A stretch of 64,000 nt of DNA from Irpex lacteus (taxonomy: Eukaryota > Basidiomycota > Agaricomycetes > Polyporales > Irpicaceae): contig MQVO02000019.1 in assembly GCA_001986395.2 (NCBI GenBank), positions 618,059 to 682,058 on the forward strand. Direction: 5' to 3'. Positions 23,289-36,145 of the stretch are shown one piece after another; the stretch's first letter is position 1; every line of letters starts with the position of its first letter. The notes under the pieces were generated by a model that saw nothing but the letters and a program-made list of their open reading frames with translations, had not been told where the DNA came from and made no database searches. A program made the position numbers and the translations under genes.

Positions 23289-23814
23289 CTGCTTATCCGT
23301 ACGTCTGGTAGACTATCTCGTCGTAAGGGCAAGTTATCAAGCATGGGAATCCATGGCAGAATTAGATTATCATCAGCCTCCGGAGCCGTGATACAAACAA
23401 AACTGGACCGTACCATGGTTGAACCAAGAATGAGAACCGAAACTGCTTTACCGATACCAAGGGATATTGCACACAAGACGAGTGCTTGAAGGGCTTGTGA
23501 AAGATGCGTCTTGAAATGTTCTTGTCTCGACTGACAAAGATAGCTGTTCAATAGAGACTAGTCACTGAAGGATTCAGAGAGAACAAGACCGGATTAGCAC
23601 GCGATATCGCGCCGCGTAAGATAAATGACACGTTTTCACGTGACGGCTGACAACAATTGCCGTTTGTGGAAAGCAAGCCGCTTGTGACGTCCTCTGGTTT
23701 CACCACTCCCATGTCTTGAGCGTCCATTACTAACTCTACTCTCTGCGCTGTCTGGATCATTCTAATTCGACCAAGTGCCTAACTGGAAGTCTATCTGGCC
23801 ATCTTGAAACTCGC

Positions 23815-25772
23815 ATGGCGAAGGATGAGTCGGCGGGAGACTCGGAAGCAAAATGTTGTGGCGTTGTTCAGGAGGCGGCAGCGAAGTCCAGGGAAAGGTC
23901 AGAGCAAAGGAGGAGTCAGCCACAGCCATGGATTGTCCTCAAGATGACAATTGGGATTACGCTGGCCATCATCGGATACGCGTCGTATGTGTACATTGGT
24001 CGGTTTTGTGTGCCCATGATCAGACATAATACTGGACCGCTGAGTGGAAGGAAGACTGGGAGTGAGTAGTTGCCTTGTTGTTACTGCGGAATTTCTTATA
24101 ATAAACTATTATTAGTCCCTTTTCTGGTCATATTCTGCATACTGCTAGTCTTGATGCTTTGGGCGTATGTTATGGTGCGCACTCTACTATTCTCCCTCAA
24201 CTTACTTATAAACTTCCACAATAGGTAATATCCATATCTCCCGGATATGCTCGTGACGTGAGTTCATGTACCTGGTCTTACGGAGCCGTTTCTTTACATA
24301 GCGTCATTATTAGTACGTCGAGCAGACTCCACCGCCGGTGTATGACAGACCCGAAGACGTTCCTCGCTGGTGGGATTCCACGAGCAGCCTCGGTGCTGGA
24401 CAATACCAATATGTACCTGGGGGACACAATGATCCTCACCACTCGCAAGTCGAAGGGTCCACGTTGCATTCTGAGCCGAGGATGGTTGAGAAACCTGGAC
24501 AACAAGGTGCGAAACTCCATTACAGGGCGTTGCATGAGGCAGGTTTTTGATGTCCTCGTACTCCAGACCAGAATGCCGGAGTCACAGATGCTATAACTGC
24601 TGTTGCACCTGCACATGTTCGAGGTGGCGTTCGTTCGGCCGCGCCACCACCCAGTTCAAATCCTCACGACTCGAGACTTCCAATGATGTTCACCCGTAGT
24701 CCTCCAAAGACACCCATCATGAGACCAGATTTCCGCTACTGCCACAAGGAAGGTTTCATCAAGCCGATGCGGGCACACCACTGTCGTGCTTGTGGAACAG
24801 TACGTGTCAACCACAGCGCGCGTGGTAACTGTGGCTGACATTATTTGACACAGTGTGTGCTCAAATACGACCATCATTGCCCATGTATGTATCGTCAAGT
24901 TTTTGTTGCCGCGACCTTGACGTAGTATTTTGCAGGGATCGGACAGTGTGTGGGTGCTCGCAATCACAAAGTATGTTCGATCATATCGTTATGATGCAAC
25001 TACCTCAGCCCTAACGCCGTGTGCAGTACTTCGTGCACTTTCTGCAGTGGGCGTCCGTTTTCTGCTCGTGGGTCTTTGCGACCCTAGTCGCAGGAGTGGT
25101 CAGCGAGGAACGTCATGACGATCTGGATCCACAGTATATTGTGATCATCGCCTTGTACGTGGAACTTGCTTCTGTCGAGCCAACAGGCGATTGTACAGTA
25201 CTTCACTGAATTTCCCTTTTTTATGTTACAGATCTGCGCTATTCACGCTATTCACGGTCGTGCTGCTATTGACTCACATCAGACTGATTGTATTCAACCA
25301 GTCAACTGTAGAACAAATGCGGGCGCGCGACATAAAGGAACGTGAGAAAGACAAACTCTCGCGAATGTATGCCTGGTACCAATTTAGGTGAGTCCCTTTC
25401 AATCGTATACACAACTTTTGATACGTCATTGAGCCTATCTGACAAGGAACTGATCACTCTCCTCTCCATGTACAGAGCCAAGCGTAAGACCAGAGAGCAG
25501 TGGGATAAGGAGTGGGGTCGTATCGATGAGGAAGGGAATCTCTGGTGGCTGGGAAGTACTAGGGAAAATTGGATATCAGTCATGGGGTCCAGCAAGTGGG
25601 GGTGGTTCTGTAAGTGTGTTTCTGCTTGGCTGAGCTGTCACACGGTTGACCTGCTTCCACAGTGCCTGTTGGACACACCCTGACTGACGGGATACACTGG
25701 GTACCTAACCCACGACATGACGAGGAAGGCCGATGGCGACCGCGTCGTGAATGGCCTCCTGCGCTTCAATGA
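23815..25772 (+). CDS. DHHC-type protein S-palmitoyltransferase
   Basis: The protein starts MAKDESAGDSEAKCC, followed by TM1 (WIVLKMTIGITLAIIGYASY) and TM2 (FLVIFCILLVLMLWAYV). A long Pro/Ser-rich cytosolic loop leads to the zinc-binding cysteine-rich domain: 'RYCHKEGFIKPMRAHHCRAC', then 'CVLKYDHHCPW', split by introns, then 'IGQCVGARNHKYF'. The catalytic cysteine is in DHHC. TM3 (FVHFLQWASVFCSWVFATLV) and TM4 (near 25240-25290) follow. 'NQSTVEQM' just after TM4 corresponds to the TTxE motif. The tail contains a W-rich block (NLWWLGSTRENW...GWF) and ends at 25772. Such enzymes attach palmitate to cysteines of membrane-associated proteins at ER, Golgi, vacuole or plasma membrane. The long insertion between TM2 and the DHHC domain resembles Pfa3-like fungal members, but I cannot fix the subfamily. 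Confidence 0.88.
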
Positions 25773-26210
25773 GTATTCATGTCATCATTTGTAAGTCTAA
25801 TAAATTTTATTGCGGCGTGTCGGACTAATCCCAATGACTCGTCAGATCTCAGATACCTTTCAAGTATCACATCTGCGCTTTACATACTATTTCCTAGATG
25901 CTGTCTCTACGAGGGCTCCTCTTGGACTTGGATATATACCACACTGTACTATAATTGCTACTTAACGCTAATAATGCACGGATGTCCACCATCTTGAGTA
26001 AATTATAATCTGTCCTTCATGTGATTACAGCGAGTGGCGTTTAGGCGCGATGATCCGCCTCCATAATTGCCATAAACGGAGGTGCTTGAGTCTGGTGAGA
26101 AGCTGGCGTCGGCCTCGCCTGACTCGTCACACATCTTTCTTTACGACCACCACCACGACCACTCTGTAGCATACACGCTCCCTATCTTTCAAATTTCTTG
26201 AATACTCTCA

Positions 26211-28447
26211 ATGGCTCCTGCTGCAACGATTCGTACCGAGGTCTCAAACGGCCACGCAGATGCCGCGAAGAAATCAAACGGAACAGCCCAGTCCAAGAAA
26301 GGAGAGATCCATCTGACCTCTGCGGATGTTATTCATCTGGAGCACGAGTATGGCGCACACAAGTAAGTAAAACTGCCTATATCAGCGGTCCGACGAGGAG
26401 ATCGTCACAGAGAACGGTTCCGCCGGAATTCTCTCGCTTTCCCGGGCCTGCTTGGAACAGAGTCACTAGTTGCTCGCAAACTTCAGGTTGACAATAGTTG
26501 TTCGCCGATTTCGTGTTCTTGAAAAACATACGATCGGGTGCTGATGATGTATTGTATACCTTGTTCTTCAGTTATCATCCCTTACCTGTCGTCTTTGAAT
26601 CCGCGAAAGGAGCAAAGTGAGTGAATTTTGCGTGTCGACTTTAACGGTCGGACTGATGTCGGGCGAAACCCGATTAGGGTATGGGATCCCGAGGGAAATG
26701 AATATATCGACATGCTGTCAGCGTACTCGTAAGTCTCTTTTCCATGTCCTTCGAACGTTTCCGCTAACAATGTCCTGCTTTCTGATAGGGCTGTCAACCA
26801 AGTCCGTATTTGCCACCATTAACGTCTCGTATGTCACTGACTCTGGCTCTTGTCATGGCTCTTACAGGGCCACTGCCATCCTCGTATTGTTGCCACCCTC
26901 GTGGAACAAGCACAGAAGCTCACCCTATCTTCTCGAGCATTCTACAATTCAGTCTTCGGGCAGTATGCGAAGAAGGTTACGTCGTTGCTGGGGTTTGATA
27001 TGGTCCTTCCCATGAACACTGGTGCTGAGGCGGTCGAGACTGCCCTGAAACTCTCCCGTAAGTGGGCATATGAGAAGAAAGGCGTTCCGGAGGGGAAGGC
27101 TATCGTTTTGAGCGTGGAAGGCAACTTCCACGGCCGTACCCTTGGTGTTATCAGGTGTGTATCGCCATCCGCCCTCCGACAAGCTTTCTCAATTGACTCA
27201 CGCCGGTTTCTGTAGTATGAGCACTGACCCGGAGAGCCGCACTGGCTTCGGTCCCTACCTTCAGGGAGTCGGACCAGTGTACGACGATAAAGGCACCGAG
27301 AGAACCATTCGCTACGGCGAGATATCCGATCTTGAACGTGCCTTGGAGCTGTACGGAAAGAACGTGGCTGCGTTCTTGGTCGAGCCAATTCAAGGGGAAG
27401 CCGGGTAAGTCTTCCTGCCTTCCTTCGTGAATAGCACGGGTCGCCGACGCCACTTCTATTCATAGGATTGTCGTTCCGCCAGAAGGCTACCTGCAAAGTG
27501 TCCGAAACTTGTGCACGAAGCACAACGTATTGCTCATCTGTGACGAAATCCAGACGGTAGACGCACTCCAGACATCGCCGCTATTCTTTCCAGACTGACA
27601 CCTCTATTACGCCAGGGTCTTTGCCGGACTGGTAAGATGATGGCTTATGAGTACGAGGGAATAAGACCCGACATCGTTCTCCTCGGGAAAGCCCTATCTG
27701 GCGGCCGTAAGTTATTCGCGACCTTGTACTGGCGTGAGAGCGTGCTAATCGGAAATCCTGGAACAGTGTATCCGGTGTCTGCTGTCCTAGCTGACAAGGA
27801 TGTCATGTTGTGCATCCAGCCAGGAGAGCACGGCAGCACTTACGGAGGGTGAGTGGGGTTGTTTGCTACAAACGACAATAGCTCTAAGCATGGGCGATCA
27901 TCACGTAGAAACCCATTGGGATGCGCCGTGGCCATGACAGCACTTGATGTACTAGTCGAAGAGAAGCTGGCGGAGCGCGCCTTCGAGCTGGGCGAAAAAT
28001 TCCGGTCAGCTGTGCGCGCTCTCAATTCCCCTCTCGTGAAGACCGTTCGTGGCCGCGGGCTGCTAAACGCAGTTGTGATTGACGAGGCGAAGAGCGTGCG
28101 CGGACGTACCGCGTGGCAATTGTGCCTGTTGCTGAAGAGTCGCGGGGTTTTGGCCAAGCCTACTCACGTTAACATGTACGTGATGGGTTCGACAGTCATG
28201 CTTCTTTTCTAACCATGTTCTTCGTCTTAGTATCCGATTCGCTCCTCCGCTCGTTATCTCTGAGGAGGACTTGTTGAAGGCGGTGCGAATCATTGGGGAA
28301 TCCTTGGAGGACCTTGATAAGGTGAGTCAACTACTGTCAGGGATGGCGATGAGGTGCGCTGACAGATCCTCGTGGTTAATACAGGTTGACGAGATTCCGG
28401 GTGAGGGGGATAGCGAGAAGGGTTTCAAGGAGGTCTTGGATGATTAA
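26211..28447 (+). CDS. CAR2: ornithine aminotransferase
   Basis: The spliced protein reads [20 protein letters not shown], then '[20 protein letters not shown]', '[20 protein letters not shown]', '[17 protein letters not shown]', 'FHGRTLGVI', '[20 protein letters not shown]', '[16 protein letters not shown]', '[12 protein letters not shown]' (the PLP-binding lysine), '[20 protein letters not shown]', '[20 protein letters not shown]' and a C-terminus '..[19 protein letters not shown]'. This is a fold-type I PLP aminotransferase of the ornithine/acetylornithine class. It converts L-ornithine plus 2-oxoglutarate to glutamate-5-semialdehyde plus glutamate in arginine catabolism. There is no mitochondrial presequence, in line with the cytosolic yeast Car2. 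Many short introns interrupt even the active-site motifs (for example between DEIQT and GLCRTG). All key residues are present. Confidence 0.93.
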
Positions 28448-30608
28448 TCACAGACAAGATGTTTATCACAAGAATGTACTGTAGCGTCAACACTGCTTTA
28501 ATGCACTACTGCAATATGCGAGCGATTTGGTGATGATATAAACTAACGAAGTTCTGTCTAATAGAACGGTGTGGTTCGACTCGTGAAAAGGGACCAGGCG
28601 ACTCGGTCGGTGTACGCAGTAATGATGCAATTGTTCAGTGACGACTGCGAGCATCTTGCCTTTTCTCTGGGGCCATTAGTAAGCGAGGATCGACGGGAAT
28701 GAACGGCTTTCCTCCGTTCTCTGACAAGTTAATTTACTGCTAGTACCTAACTGCCAGCAACAAACTACACCCGAGACGGATTGTAAAGTAGGAGCTTGTA
28801 GACATAAACGTAAAGTGAGTAGACGACCCATTCTACTGAATCTATTGACACTACCCTGCATCATGAAAGCCGTCCCGATGGTATCCAACTCGCTTGTTGA
28901 TCTGACGATGCTCAACTGACAAGGCGTACGTGTAGCTCCTGCAAACAAATCTTGTGGGGCACCGGGCGTAGCGGCCACGATCACGAGTATCAGGGTAGGT
29001 TTCTTCAATACTACGCCCATTGACACGACACTCATCACGCAGCCTTGATATCTGTCAATGAACTGCCACGGCTATGCGACATGCAGCGTCGTGGAGATAG
29101 CATAATTCCTCGCGAGCTGTGTAAAAGTGGCGTGCCTAGCAATTCACGGTCAGTCTATGGTATGTGCAAGTGGGGAGATGACTTACCGTCATCAGGATGC
29201 CGCAACACCGCGAATATACGGGTTAGACTCATCGTACTCCGCTTAAAAGGGCGTTTATGAAGGACCGAAGAACGATACCATTCGGATAACACCGCAGCCA
29301 CAAGGGAGCGCTTTGGTGCAGGGCGTTGCACAGCCCGCCATACAAGCATCCACTGCCAGTAGCTTCCAGAGAAGAGGTCCTTGACATGTTCACAATACGA
29401 CTAGTTCTTCAAACTTGGCGTCAGCAGAGCATCCGACCTTCATCGGGAGCGTCATTCAAAGCCACGCTATTAGCGGGATGGTTGTACCACTCGCAGTTAT
29501 TCGTGTTTGAGGTAAGCTCTGGTAAAGGTCTTGGTTAAGTGGGCGAGGGTCCGTGATCGGTAAGCCGACTAGTAGACAGGATGTGTACATAGTGACATTC
29601 ATTGAATGCTGTGATAGCCAAGATAAAAATCAATTATGTCGAAGATACCAAGGATTACTCGTACAGGGAACACTTACATGAGATAGATTGTGGCGTTGGC
29701 GGAGACGATCAATCGTCCATAGGATGAAACATATGCTCTCCTCATTCAATCAGGGAGCTGAAAAGGGAGTTCTATAGGTGAGCTACGGGCATGCAATCGA
29801 GCTGGCGAAGCATCGACGCTATGGTGGGTTATCTGGCGCGCTAATTTGTGTGGTCAGTTATGATAAGATGACGATACCCTGACATTACTTACCGGGCGGA
29901 CGGCCTCGTGCACAGATGAGTTTGCTGCGATAGTTATACTCGTGACGTGCAATAGCGCTCCCAGGACGGTCGACATATCACCCGGGATTTCCTCAGTAAC
30001 AAAGCAACTAGACTGTTTGCGATGGCAAGCCGACCTCCGATGCTAAAAAAGACGTCACTGCTTCAACTGCACATACCGAACGTGACCGCTACCATGGCAG
30101 AAGCACATAATAGGATAAGTGTAGGAACCGAGCGCAGTTATGACCATTCCGACCCTTTGTTCTGCTGTTGGGTAGCTCCTTTCGTTAGAGGAGTGTCCCT
30201 GCGCCAAGGCCTGAACTATGGATTAGCGCACTTCAGGCATCTCGCCGAAGTTTGTCTAGTCCGTCCTATGGATCCCCCGGACTGTTGCTGCCCGGGTGAT
30301 GATTGCAATAGCAGGATCTCATCTGATGTGGGGGTGCATCAGCTCTATAGCAGGCATTCTCAAGGCTTACCTGACGCCGAGCTTGCATATAAGATGCGGG
30401 AAGGACCAGCACTAAGAGATCTGCGACACCACACAACTGAAAGGATACATCTTGAGATCTGCTGACATACCGCTATGAGCGAAGCACAGGTACGAGCGAT
30501 TGATGAATCCCTATCACGTACTGCCTTTAACGTTCGCGTGTATAGACTAGTAATGACCAAGGCCAGCAGGACGATACAGAGTATCAGAGAATACCACGAA
30601 GAACCCCG
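28448..30608. other. gene-poor region, no gene supported
   Basis: Beyond the 3' end of the aminotransferase gene I find only short frames without family resemblance (for example 29326-29538 + and 28676-29038 -). No repeats or RNA genes were recognised. Confidence 0.4.
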
Positions 30609-30876
30609 ATGGCGTGTCAATTCTGTAGAGGTATAACGCCCACTAAACAGTTCATGCTGAGTCGTGGTGCTTACACAGCGCTCTTCAGGCCGTAAATTGA
30701 AATGTGACGGAGGACGGCCGAGGTGCGGTAACTGCACAAAGCGAGATATTCAGTGTACATATGTTCCAGTGTACGTGGCCATTCACCTCCGCTTGCTCCT
30801 ACGCTGATGTCGCACGCTCGTATTTATGGATTTAGTTCCGCACAGAGGGCCTAGTGCGCTGATGTGCACTTGCTAG
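30609..30876 (+). CDS. very short Zn2Cys6 (GAL4-type) protein or truncated transcription factor
   Basis: Exons 30609-30630 and 30689-30770 join into MACQFCRGRKLKCDGG-RPRCGNCTKRDIQC, a perfect C-x2-C-x6-C-x6-C-x2-C-x6-C binuclear zinc cluster as in fungal Gal4-type DNA-binding domains, followed by 'TYVPV'. In larger relatives this box continues with a basic linker and a fungal-specific regulatory domain. Here no such domain follows. With an acceptor at 30844-30845 the protein ends 'GPSALMCTC' after 44 residues; with the acceptor at 30834-30835 it ends even sooner. So this is either a truncated pseudogene or a mini-protein consisting only of a zinc cluster. The N-terminal cluster is certain; the 3' structure is not. 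Confidence 0.6.
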
Positions 30877-33100
30877 TATCCTAATCATGTTTGTATCATT
30901 GAGAATTTGCTCTTCCCGTTGCCCTGCTGCGCTTTCTGCCGTTTAGTCATCCTACGATATGATTGTCTTGCTCTGCTGTCGTTCTGTATCGCTATATTTC
31001 TCTGTCATTGCATAACTCCGCTGATTCCGAAATGGAGGGCGCCGATACGTCACCTGGCAATTAAAATGTTGGCACGTATCAAGGTACTATCTGTCGAAAG
31101 AAACATTTGTATAGATCAACTGGCAACCCAATTTTAGTGGGATCTACGCACAGGCTACTCTGGCATTGAGCCATCCGCGACGCTTATTTAATGGACTCTG
31201 ACCTGGTCGTGCTCCATTCTGACTTCGTCCTCGATCATAGTAGCAGTCAGAAACCCCTGTCCCTGAAATGATCGAAGCGATCTTGTAGCCTCAGACTTCG
31301 AACTGTCTGGATATCTCAGCTCAAGAGGAGGCTGTGTTCTCCTTGACGGAATGGCCGAGACGGGATACAATACGGTCCGGCGTAAGATTCGTCGTTTGGT
31401 ACGGAGGGTGGCCTTAAGAGCCTTCAGATCAATGTAGGAATATTTTCATTGGTCAGCTATAAGTCTAATGATTCCGAAGCTAGTCATACGTACGTAGTAC
31501 GGCCGTCGCCCGATGCACATAGCGTTAATATGACAGACCACCGGATTTCCAAACGGTATCTGGGCGTATGTCATGACAGCTTTGCTATTGAACATTGATA
31601 GGCGTTGCTGAACAATCGAAGTTGACATTCATGTAACAACGGAAGCTGGCCCATTCATATCAGTCAGAGGAAGTGCAGAAAAACTGTTATACATACTTAC
31701 AATATTCCGTTGCCCATCTCGTTGACACAAGAAAGAAATATTCAGCGGCGCCTCATGATGTTTTTGCACGTTTGCTCGTTACAGGTGAAAAACCGACGAG
31801 TATAGCGTATACCACTCGGTCCAGGGGGCCGACCGTCATTCAAGGATGCGATAGCACAAGATGTCGTGCACGATAATACTGTGAAACGTCCGGTCCGTGC
31901 AAGACTCGCTGTTCGCTGGCACTTCGTAGTATGTATGGCCTCTGTGTATACGGCAGCAAAAGATTCAGGTCTATATCAATGGCAATACTACAATCAAAGG
32001 CGCTGTCAGTAAAAAGAGATTGATATGGAATTGAACGTTTACCTTGGATTGAAGCGCAATTTTGCAATGAGGCTGTAGGTAAGCCATCGTATATGTGAGG
32101 GGCCAGAAAGTCTCTTTTGTGAGGAAACTGGTGGTACAGACTGTACCGTACAGAACGTATATGCACTGCTACCTCTATCTCAGCAGATTGTGGAACTTGA
32201 AGGCTCGTGGTATGTGAATACGAAGGGATGCAACGTCACAAAATATTGACATGCCTCATTTGCTTCCCGGTTGAGCGTATCACACTATGCAGGTGCACGA
32301 CATACACGCGATGCATATGTATGGACTTGAAAGTTACACAGAAATGGGTGGTTGTGCTGTCGAGCATGACTGAGTGTCAGTGTCACGGCGGTAGTGGTAA
32401 GTATATAAGCTTCAAGGATTTGGAAGTTCGGACGACCTCGGCCGAGCTATGTCAGATCACTGTGACATCGCCTCGTGACAATGTCACGACCTGAGACTGG
32501 CCACAGCCTGAGGCAATGCATGGTGTACCGCCGGTATAACTAACCACATACTGGTATTTATTACGATCTAGAGCAAGCCGATATTGCGATTGTGGTTATA
32601 ACTCATTGACACCTTGGGCTGGTGCCTATATTAAACTTGCCAGGGTGATACAATGAACGAACAAGTAGTGTACAGAAATCCAACCCGATGATAGAATTCA
32701 AGAGTCATACTAGTATATTGTACAAAAATATACGAATCGTGTTAAATAGTAACGTCTCTCACGTTGGCGTACGTCGTAGGCATGGTAGCGATTGCGAACT
32801 CGTGGGGTTTAAGACCGGGGAAGATAACAATGGTCGAAAGCAGCGCATCTTCAGCCACTATTTGCTCCTTCATCTTCTGTGGCGCCTTGACACTAGCTGG
32901 AGATTGACGAATGCGAGAAAATCTGAAGGAGGGCAGACATATAATGAGATATCTCGCACATAATCCACAAAGCTAAGCATAATCTTACAATGAGAGTCCA
33001 ACAGCCTGAGGAACAGGGGACGGAGATGGGTGAAGCCTTAGTGCATGTGATACAGTCAACGAAAGTGGCTAGAGAGGCAGCAAACCTCGTTAACGTGACG
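30877..33100. other. gene-poor region after the zinc-cluster gene
   Basis: I looked for the missing regulatory domain of the Zn2Cys6 protein on the + strand and for a gene on the - strand (frames at 31840-32166 and 31446-31628) and could not join exons into a recognisable product. The AT content is higher than in flanking genes. Nothing else is seen. Confidence 0.4.
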
Positions 33101-33421
33101 TCAATAGCTGGATAACAAGCTGACCATGGTAGTGGCCTCCGAGTCCCAATCTCGCGGCAATCCGTCGCCGTCGCTACGAGTAGGGTCTATGAAAACGTCC
33201 CATAACTTAGGGATCTGCACAGGTTCCTGAAGTCTTGAAAGTGTGGCGGTTCCCGCTGCGGCCAGCCGCCCGTTTCTCGTATGAATAATTGTCAAAAACA
33301 AGCCAATGATGACGGCAGCCACTAGACCTAGCCAGAAGAAAGAACTGCAGTACCGGCATCGTGATGCAGTCAGAGTTCGGCCATATGCGCCAAGTAGCGC
33401 TACTCACCTCGTGTCGATCAT
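33101..33421 (-). CDS. small single-pass membrane protein, unknown function
   Basis: The CDS is complement(join(33101..33344, 33408..33421)), 85 residues. A short first exon (MIDTS) leads directly into a transmembrane helix (FFWLGLVAAVIIGLFLTIIH, residues 7-26). A basic stretch (TRNGR) and a cytosolic tail with 'QIPKLWDVFIDP' follow. Mushroom genomes have many short proteins of this layout (extracellular stub, one TM, tail with a K/R-P-K-L-W/Y-D-V word), but I know no function. The intron ends are canonical (GTGAGT...CTGCAG). A further 3' exon is possible because the frame ends soon after an unmatched donor-like site (ATGGTCAGC). Confidence 0.5.
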
Positions 33422-33898
33422 GACGAATGTTATGTGCGTGACCTGACCGAGAGTAGCATGCAGTCAAGTATGCGCGGTTTGAAGGTCAATACACAACTCG
33501 CCGCCAGGTATGTTTGTATCAGTAATGGCGGTTATGGAGAGGGACTAAGGTAGGAGCAGGACGTGGGTATGTCGCTCTAAGACGTCCCAGCCGAGATCAT
33601 GTGAACCCCACGTAAGCATCTAATCTCACCAGCTGGAGACTTCCGGCGCAGTATTGATAAAGAACAGGTTACTATGTTTGGTAACCACGATATCATCAAT
33701 AGGCTGAGAGGTCGTGGTGGTCGTGGTAGGATATCACCCGAAGCGGTTTACGTTGGAGAGCCCCTGCGCGTTGAATGATCGTGAATATGCTATGCAGCAA
33801 AGCGAAAACGGCGATATGTAGTGGCTGGATTTACGTATAACCATTGCACTTGTGTAAGACTGTGTATATCTCTTGCACTGGAATAACTGACACAAGGG
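33422..33898. other. intergenic, nothing recognised
   Basis: Between the 5' end of the small membrane protein gene and the 3' end of the GH43 gene. No reading frame or repeat of note; a GTGGTCGTGGT repeat lies at 33715-33730. Confidence 0.4.
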
Positions 33899-36145
33899 CT
33901 AGTAAACCTTTTGATTTCCAACATACGATATCGCAGAGAAGTACGCCGGGTCCGAGACATTCTGTCCGTTGCCGGTCGCAAAAACTCCAAGGATCGTACC
34001 TTGCGTATAATGTCAGTTAATACTTCACGATACATTCAGATGCAACCCACCGACAAAACCACCACTGACTTGGCTCGAGTCCCCAAACCCAACAGTAGTC
34101 CACTTCGACCCATGGGTAGAATACTTGAATTCATAGGTTGTATGATTGACACCGTCCACACGAAGCTTGATAGAACTTGCTACATCCTTTGGCAATGCGA
34201 TGATTCCGGGTCTTGAGGTTGGGTCGACAGACCCTCCATTGGTAGAATTGACCGTAATCGTTCGCAACCTGATGTACCTAGACACGTTATCTCCACCTGT
34301 CACCCCTGTATACCCAGCCGCTTGAGCACTACTATGAGAGAGCGATACCAAACCGAGGTCAAAATGCTGTCCTTGGTTCAAGAACACGGTAATGCCTGCT
34401 TCAGCGCCATCCGTGTTTGATTCGAATGCTAGAGTTACTTCGTAACTGAACTCGATGTGTTCCTGCTGGCGTCCTACGAAGGTCTGTGGAGTGCCGGTAC
34501 GACCATCGGGACCAGTAAGATTGTAGTACGACGGCGTAAGCCTGAGAGTATGTGGTCGCTCGTGAGGTGAAACCGCATATGCAGTACGGTCAGGCCAGCG
34601 ATTGTGCACATAGTGAACAGGTAAGGAGGAGTGTGGTCCAATGTTGAGGTTTTCGTTCGACCCTACCCAGTATCTGCGCTAGAAAAATCAGCTTTGACTG
34701 CAATGAACAGAAATTCTGGTTACGAACCCGGAACCACTGATGTTCTTATTCGTTCGTGGAAGAGGACCACTTTCAATACCACGGACAGGGGTGAATGTAG
34801 GAAACTGGCCAGTCTTCCACTCCGCAGTGGTCAGTACAGTTTCTCTGCCCATAGGATAATACTTGTATTCGGGTCCGGAGCGGGTAGACAACGCGACAGC
34901 CCACCTATCCATATAAATTAATGGTGAATCAAAATAAGAATATGACAGCGTACCAGTTGCCTTGAGGGTCGGTGAATAAATCAGCATGTCCGACAGTCTG
35001 AACTGCGGCCCTGTCAGTATCTGTGGCATGAATAACGAGAGGAAATGAGTCACAGTATTCGGACGTATTGGTATTGGTCAACACAGGGTTGGCAGGATCG
35101 GGTTCGTACGGTCCCCAGATGTCCTTTGAGCGCGCATAATTCACTTCATGCCCAAGACCGGTACCGCCTAAGCGACACATACGTTAGAGGTTGAGTTCGG
35201 AATGAATACAATGATAGTAATGGAAGTACCTTCGGCGATCATGAGATAATACCATCCGTCTCTATGGAACAGATGTGGTGCCTCAGGAGCCTATCACTCG
35301 TATTTTTAGTAAAGCGACCGGCGATGTTCGAAATGTGATCACATACAATTCCGCCGGTACCCGCCCAAAGGTCATGAATGTCGCCAATGATTTCTCCAGT
35401 GGAATAGTCCATCTCCCATCCCTTGATCATGCGCTGAATCTTCCATGCGTGCCCGCCGACAATAAAGGTCTTGCCGTTATCGTCCCAGAACGGTGATGTG
35501 TCGTAACCTTCGAACTCAAAATGTACAGCATCGGACCACGAGCGATCGTCGTAGGGGTTTTTAGTATGGAATATAACCTGACATGCCGTTAGAAGATGCA
35601 GCTAGAACGCCAGGAGGAAAACTTACATTATCCCATCGAGACGTGTCATCTGCGGCAAGATGGTCATAGACCAGCGTAGTCACAACCCAGAACGTTCCAT
35701 TGTTATATCTGAACCTTAGTGAGTGGCTATCGAATGTTTCATAAGACATTTGACGAACCGTATCGTAGGTGCCCAAACACCGCTCGTTGAGCCATTTGTG
35801 CTGGAGAGTCCAGGAAGCTGGCTCTCACGATTGATTACATTTCCTATGAAACATCATCAGCGCGACAGTTTATGTCAGTCAATAAAATAGCTTACCAATT
35901 TGTTTGAAATGCTGCAGATCCTTGCTTGCAAAAACTGGGACGGCAGGAGCTGCGTTGAATGAGCTAGTCGCGCAGAAGTACGTGTTATCCCATTCTTCAA
36001 CACGAATGCATGACGGATCAGGGTGAAAGCCAGGAAGAATTGGATTGTGCCACGAAGCACCGAGTGCCGCCTGCACGATCCCCAGTCCTACGAAAAGCGG
36101 AGAAAGCGTCAGCGCACACAACGACTTGGTCATGGCGGGCATCAT
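33899..36145 (-). CDS. secreted GH43-family glycosidase (beta-xylosidase/arabinofuranosidase type)
   Basis: A signal peptide (LCALTLSPLFVGLGIVQAAL) precedes 'NPILPGFHPDPSCIRVEEWD', which contains the GH43 catalytic-base aspartate in HPDPS. Further marks are 'STSGVWAPTIR', 'YDTSPFWDDNGKTF' (pKa-modulating aspartate) and 'GIAPEAPHLFHRDGWYYL' (proton-donor glutamate). These are followed by 'IAEGGTGLGHEVNYARSKDI' and a C-terminal concanavalin-like domain ('NRWPDRTAYAVSPHERPHTL', 'TFVGRQQEHIEFSYEVTL') ending 'ATGNGQNVSDPAYF'. The enzyme would release xylose or arabinose from plant cell-wall xylan outside the cell. The N-terminal five-bladed propeller and C-terminal sandwich are the usual layout of the longer GH43 enzymes. 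All catalytic residues are visible and intron joins keep frame. Either ATG (36145 or 36133) could start it. Substrate cannot be set from sequence. Confidence 0.87.

Noticed and set aside
26942..27523. 193-codon minus frame
   Set aside because: It is antisense to ornithine aminotransferase exons.
30360..30737. 125-codon minus frame with a hydrophobic segment
   Set aside because: It overlaps the zinc-cluster exons on the other strand, where six correctly spaced cysteines cannot be chance.
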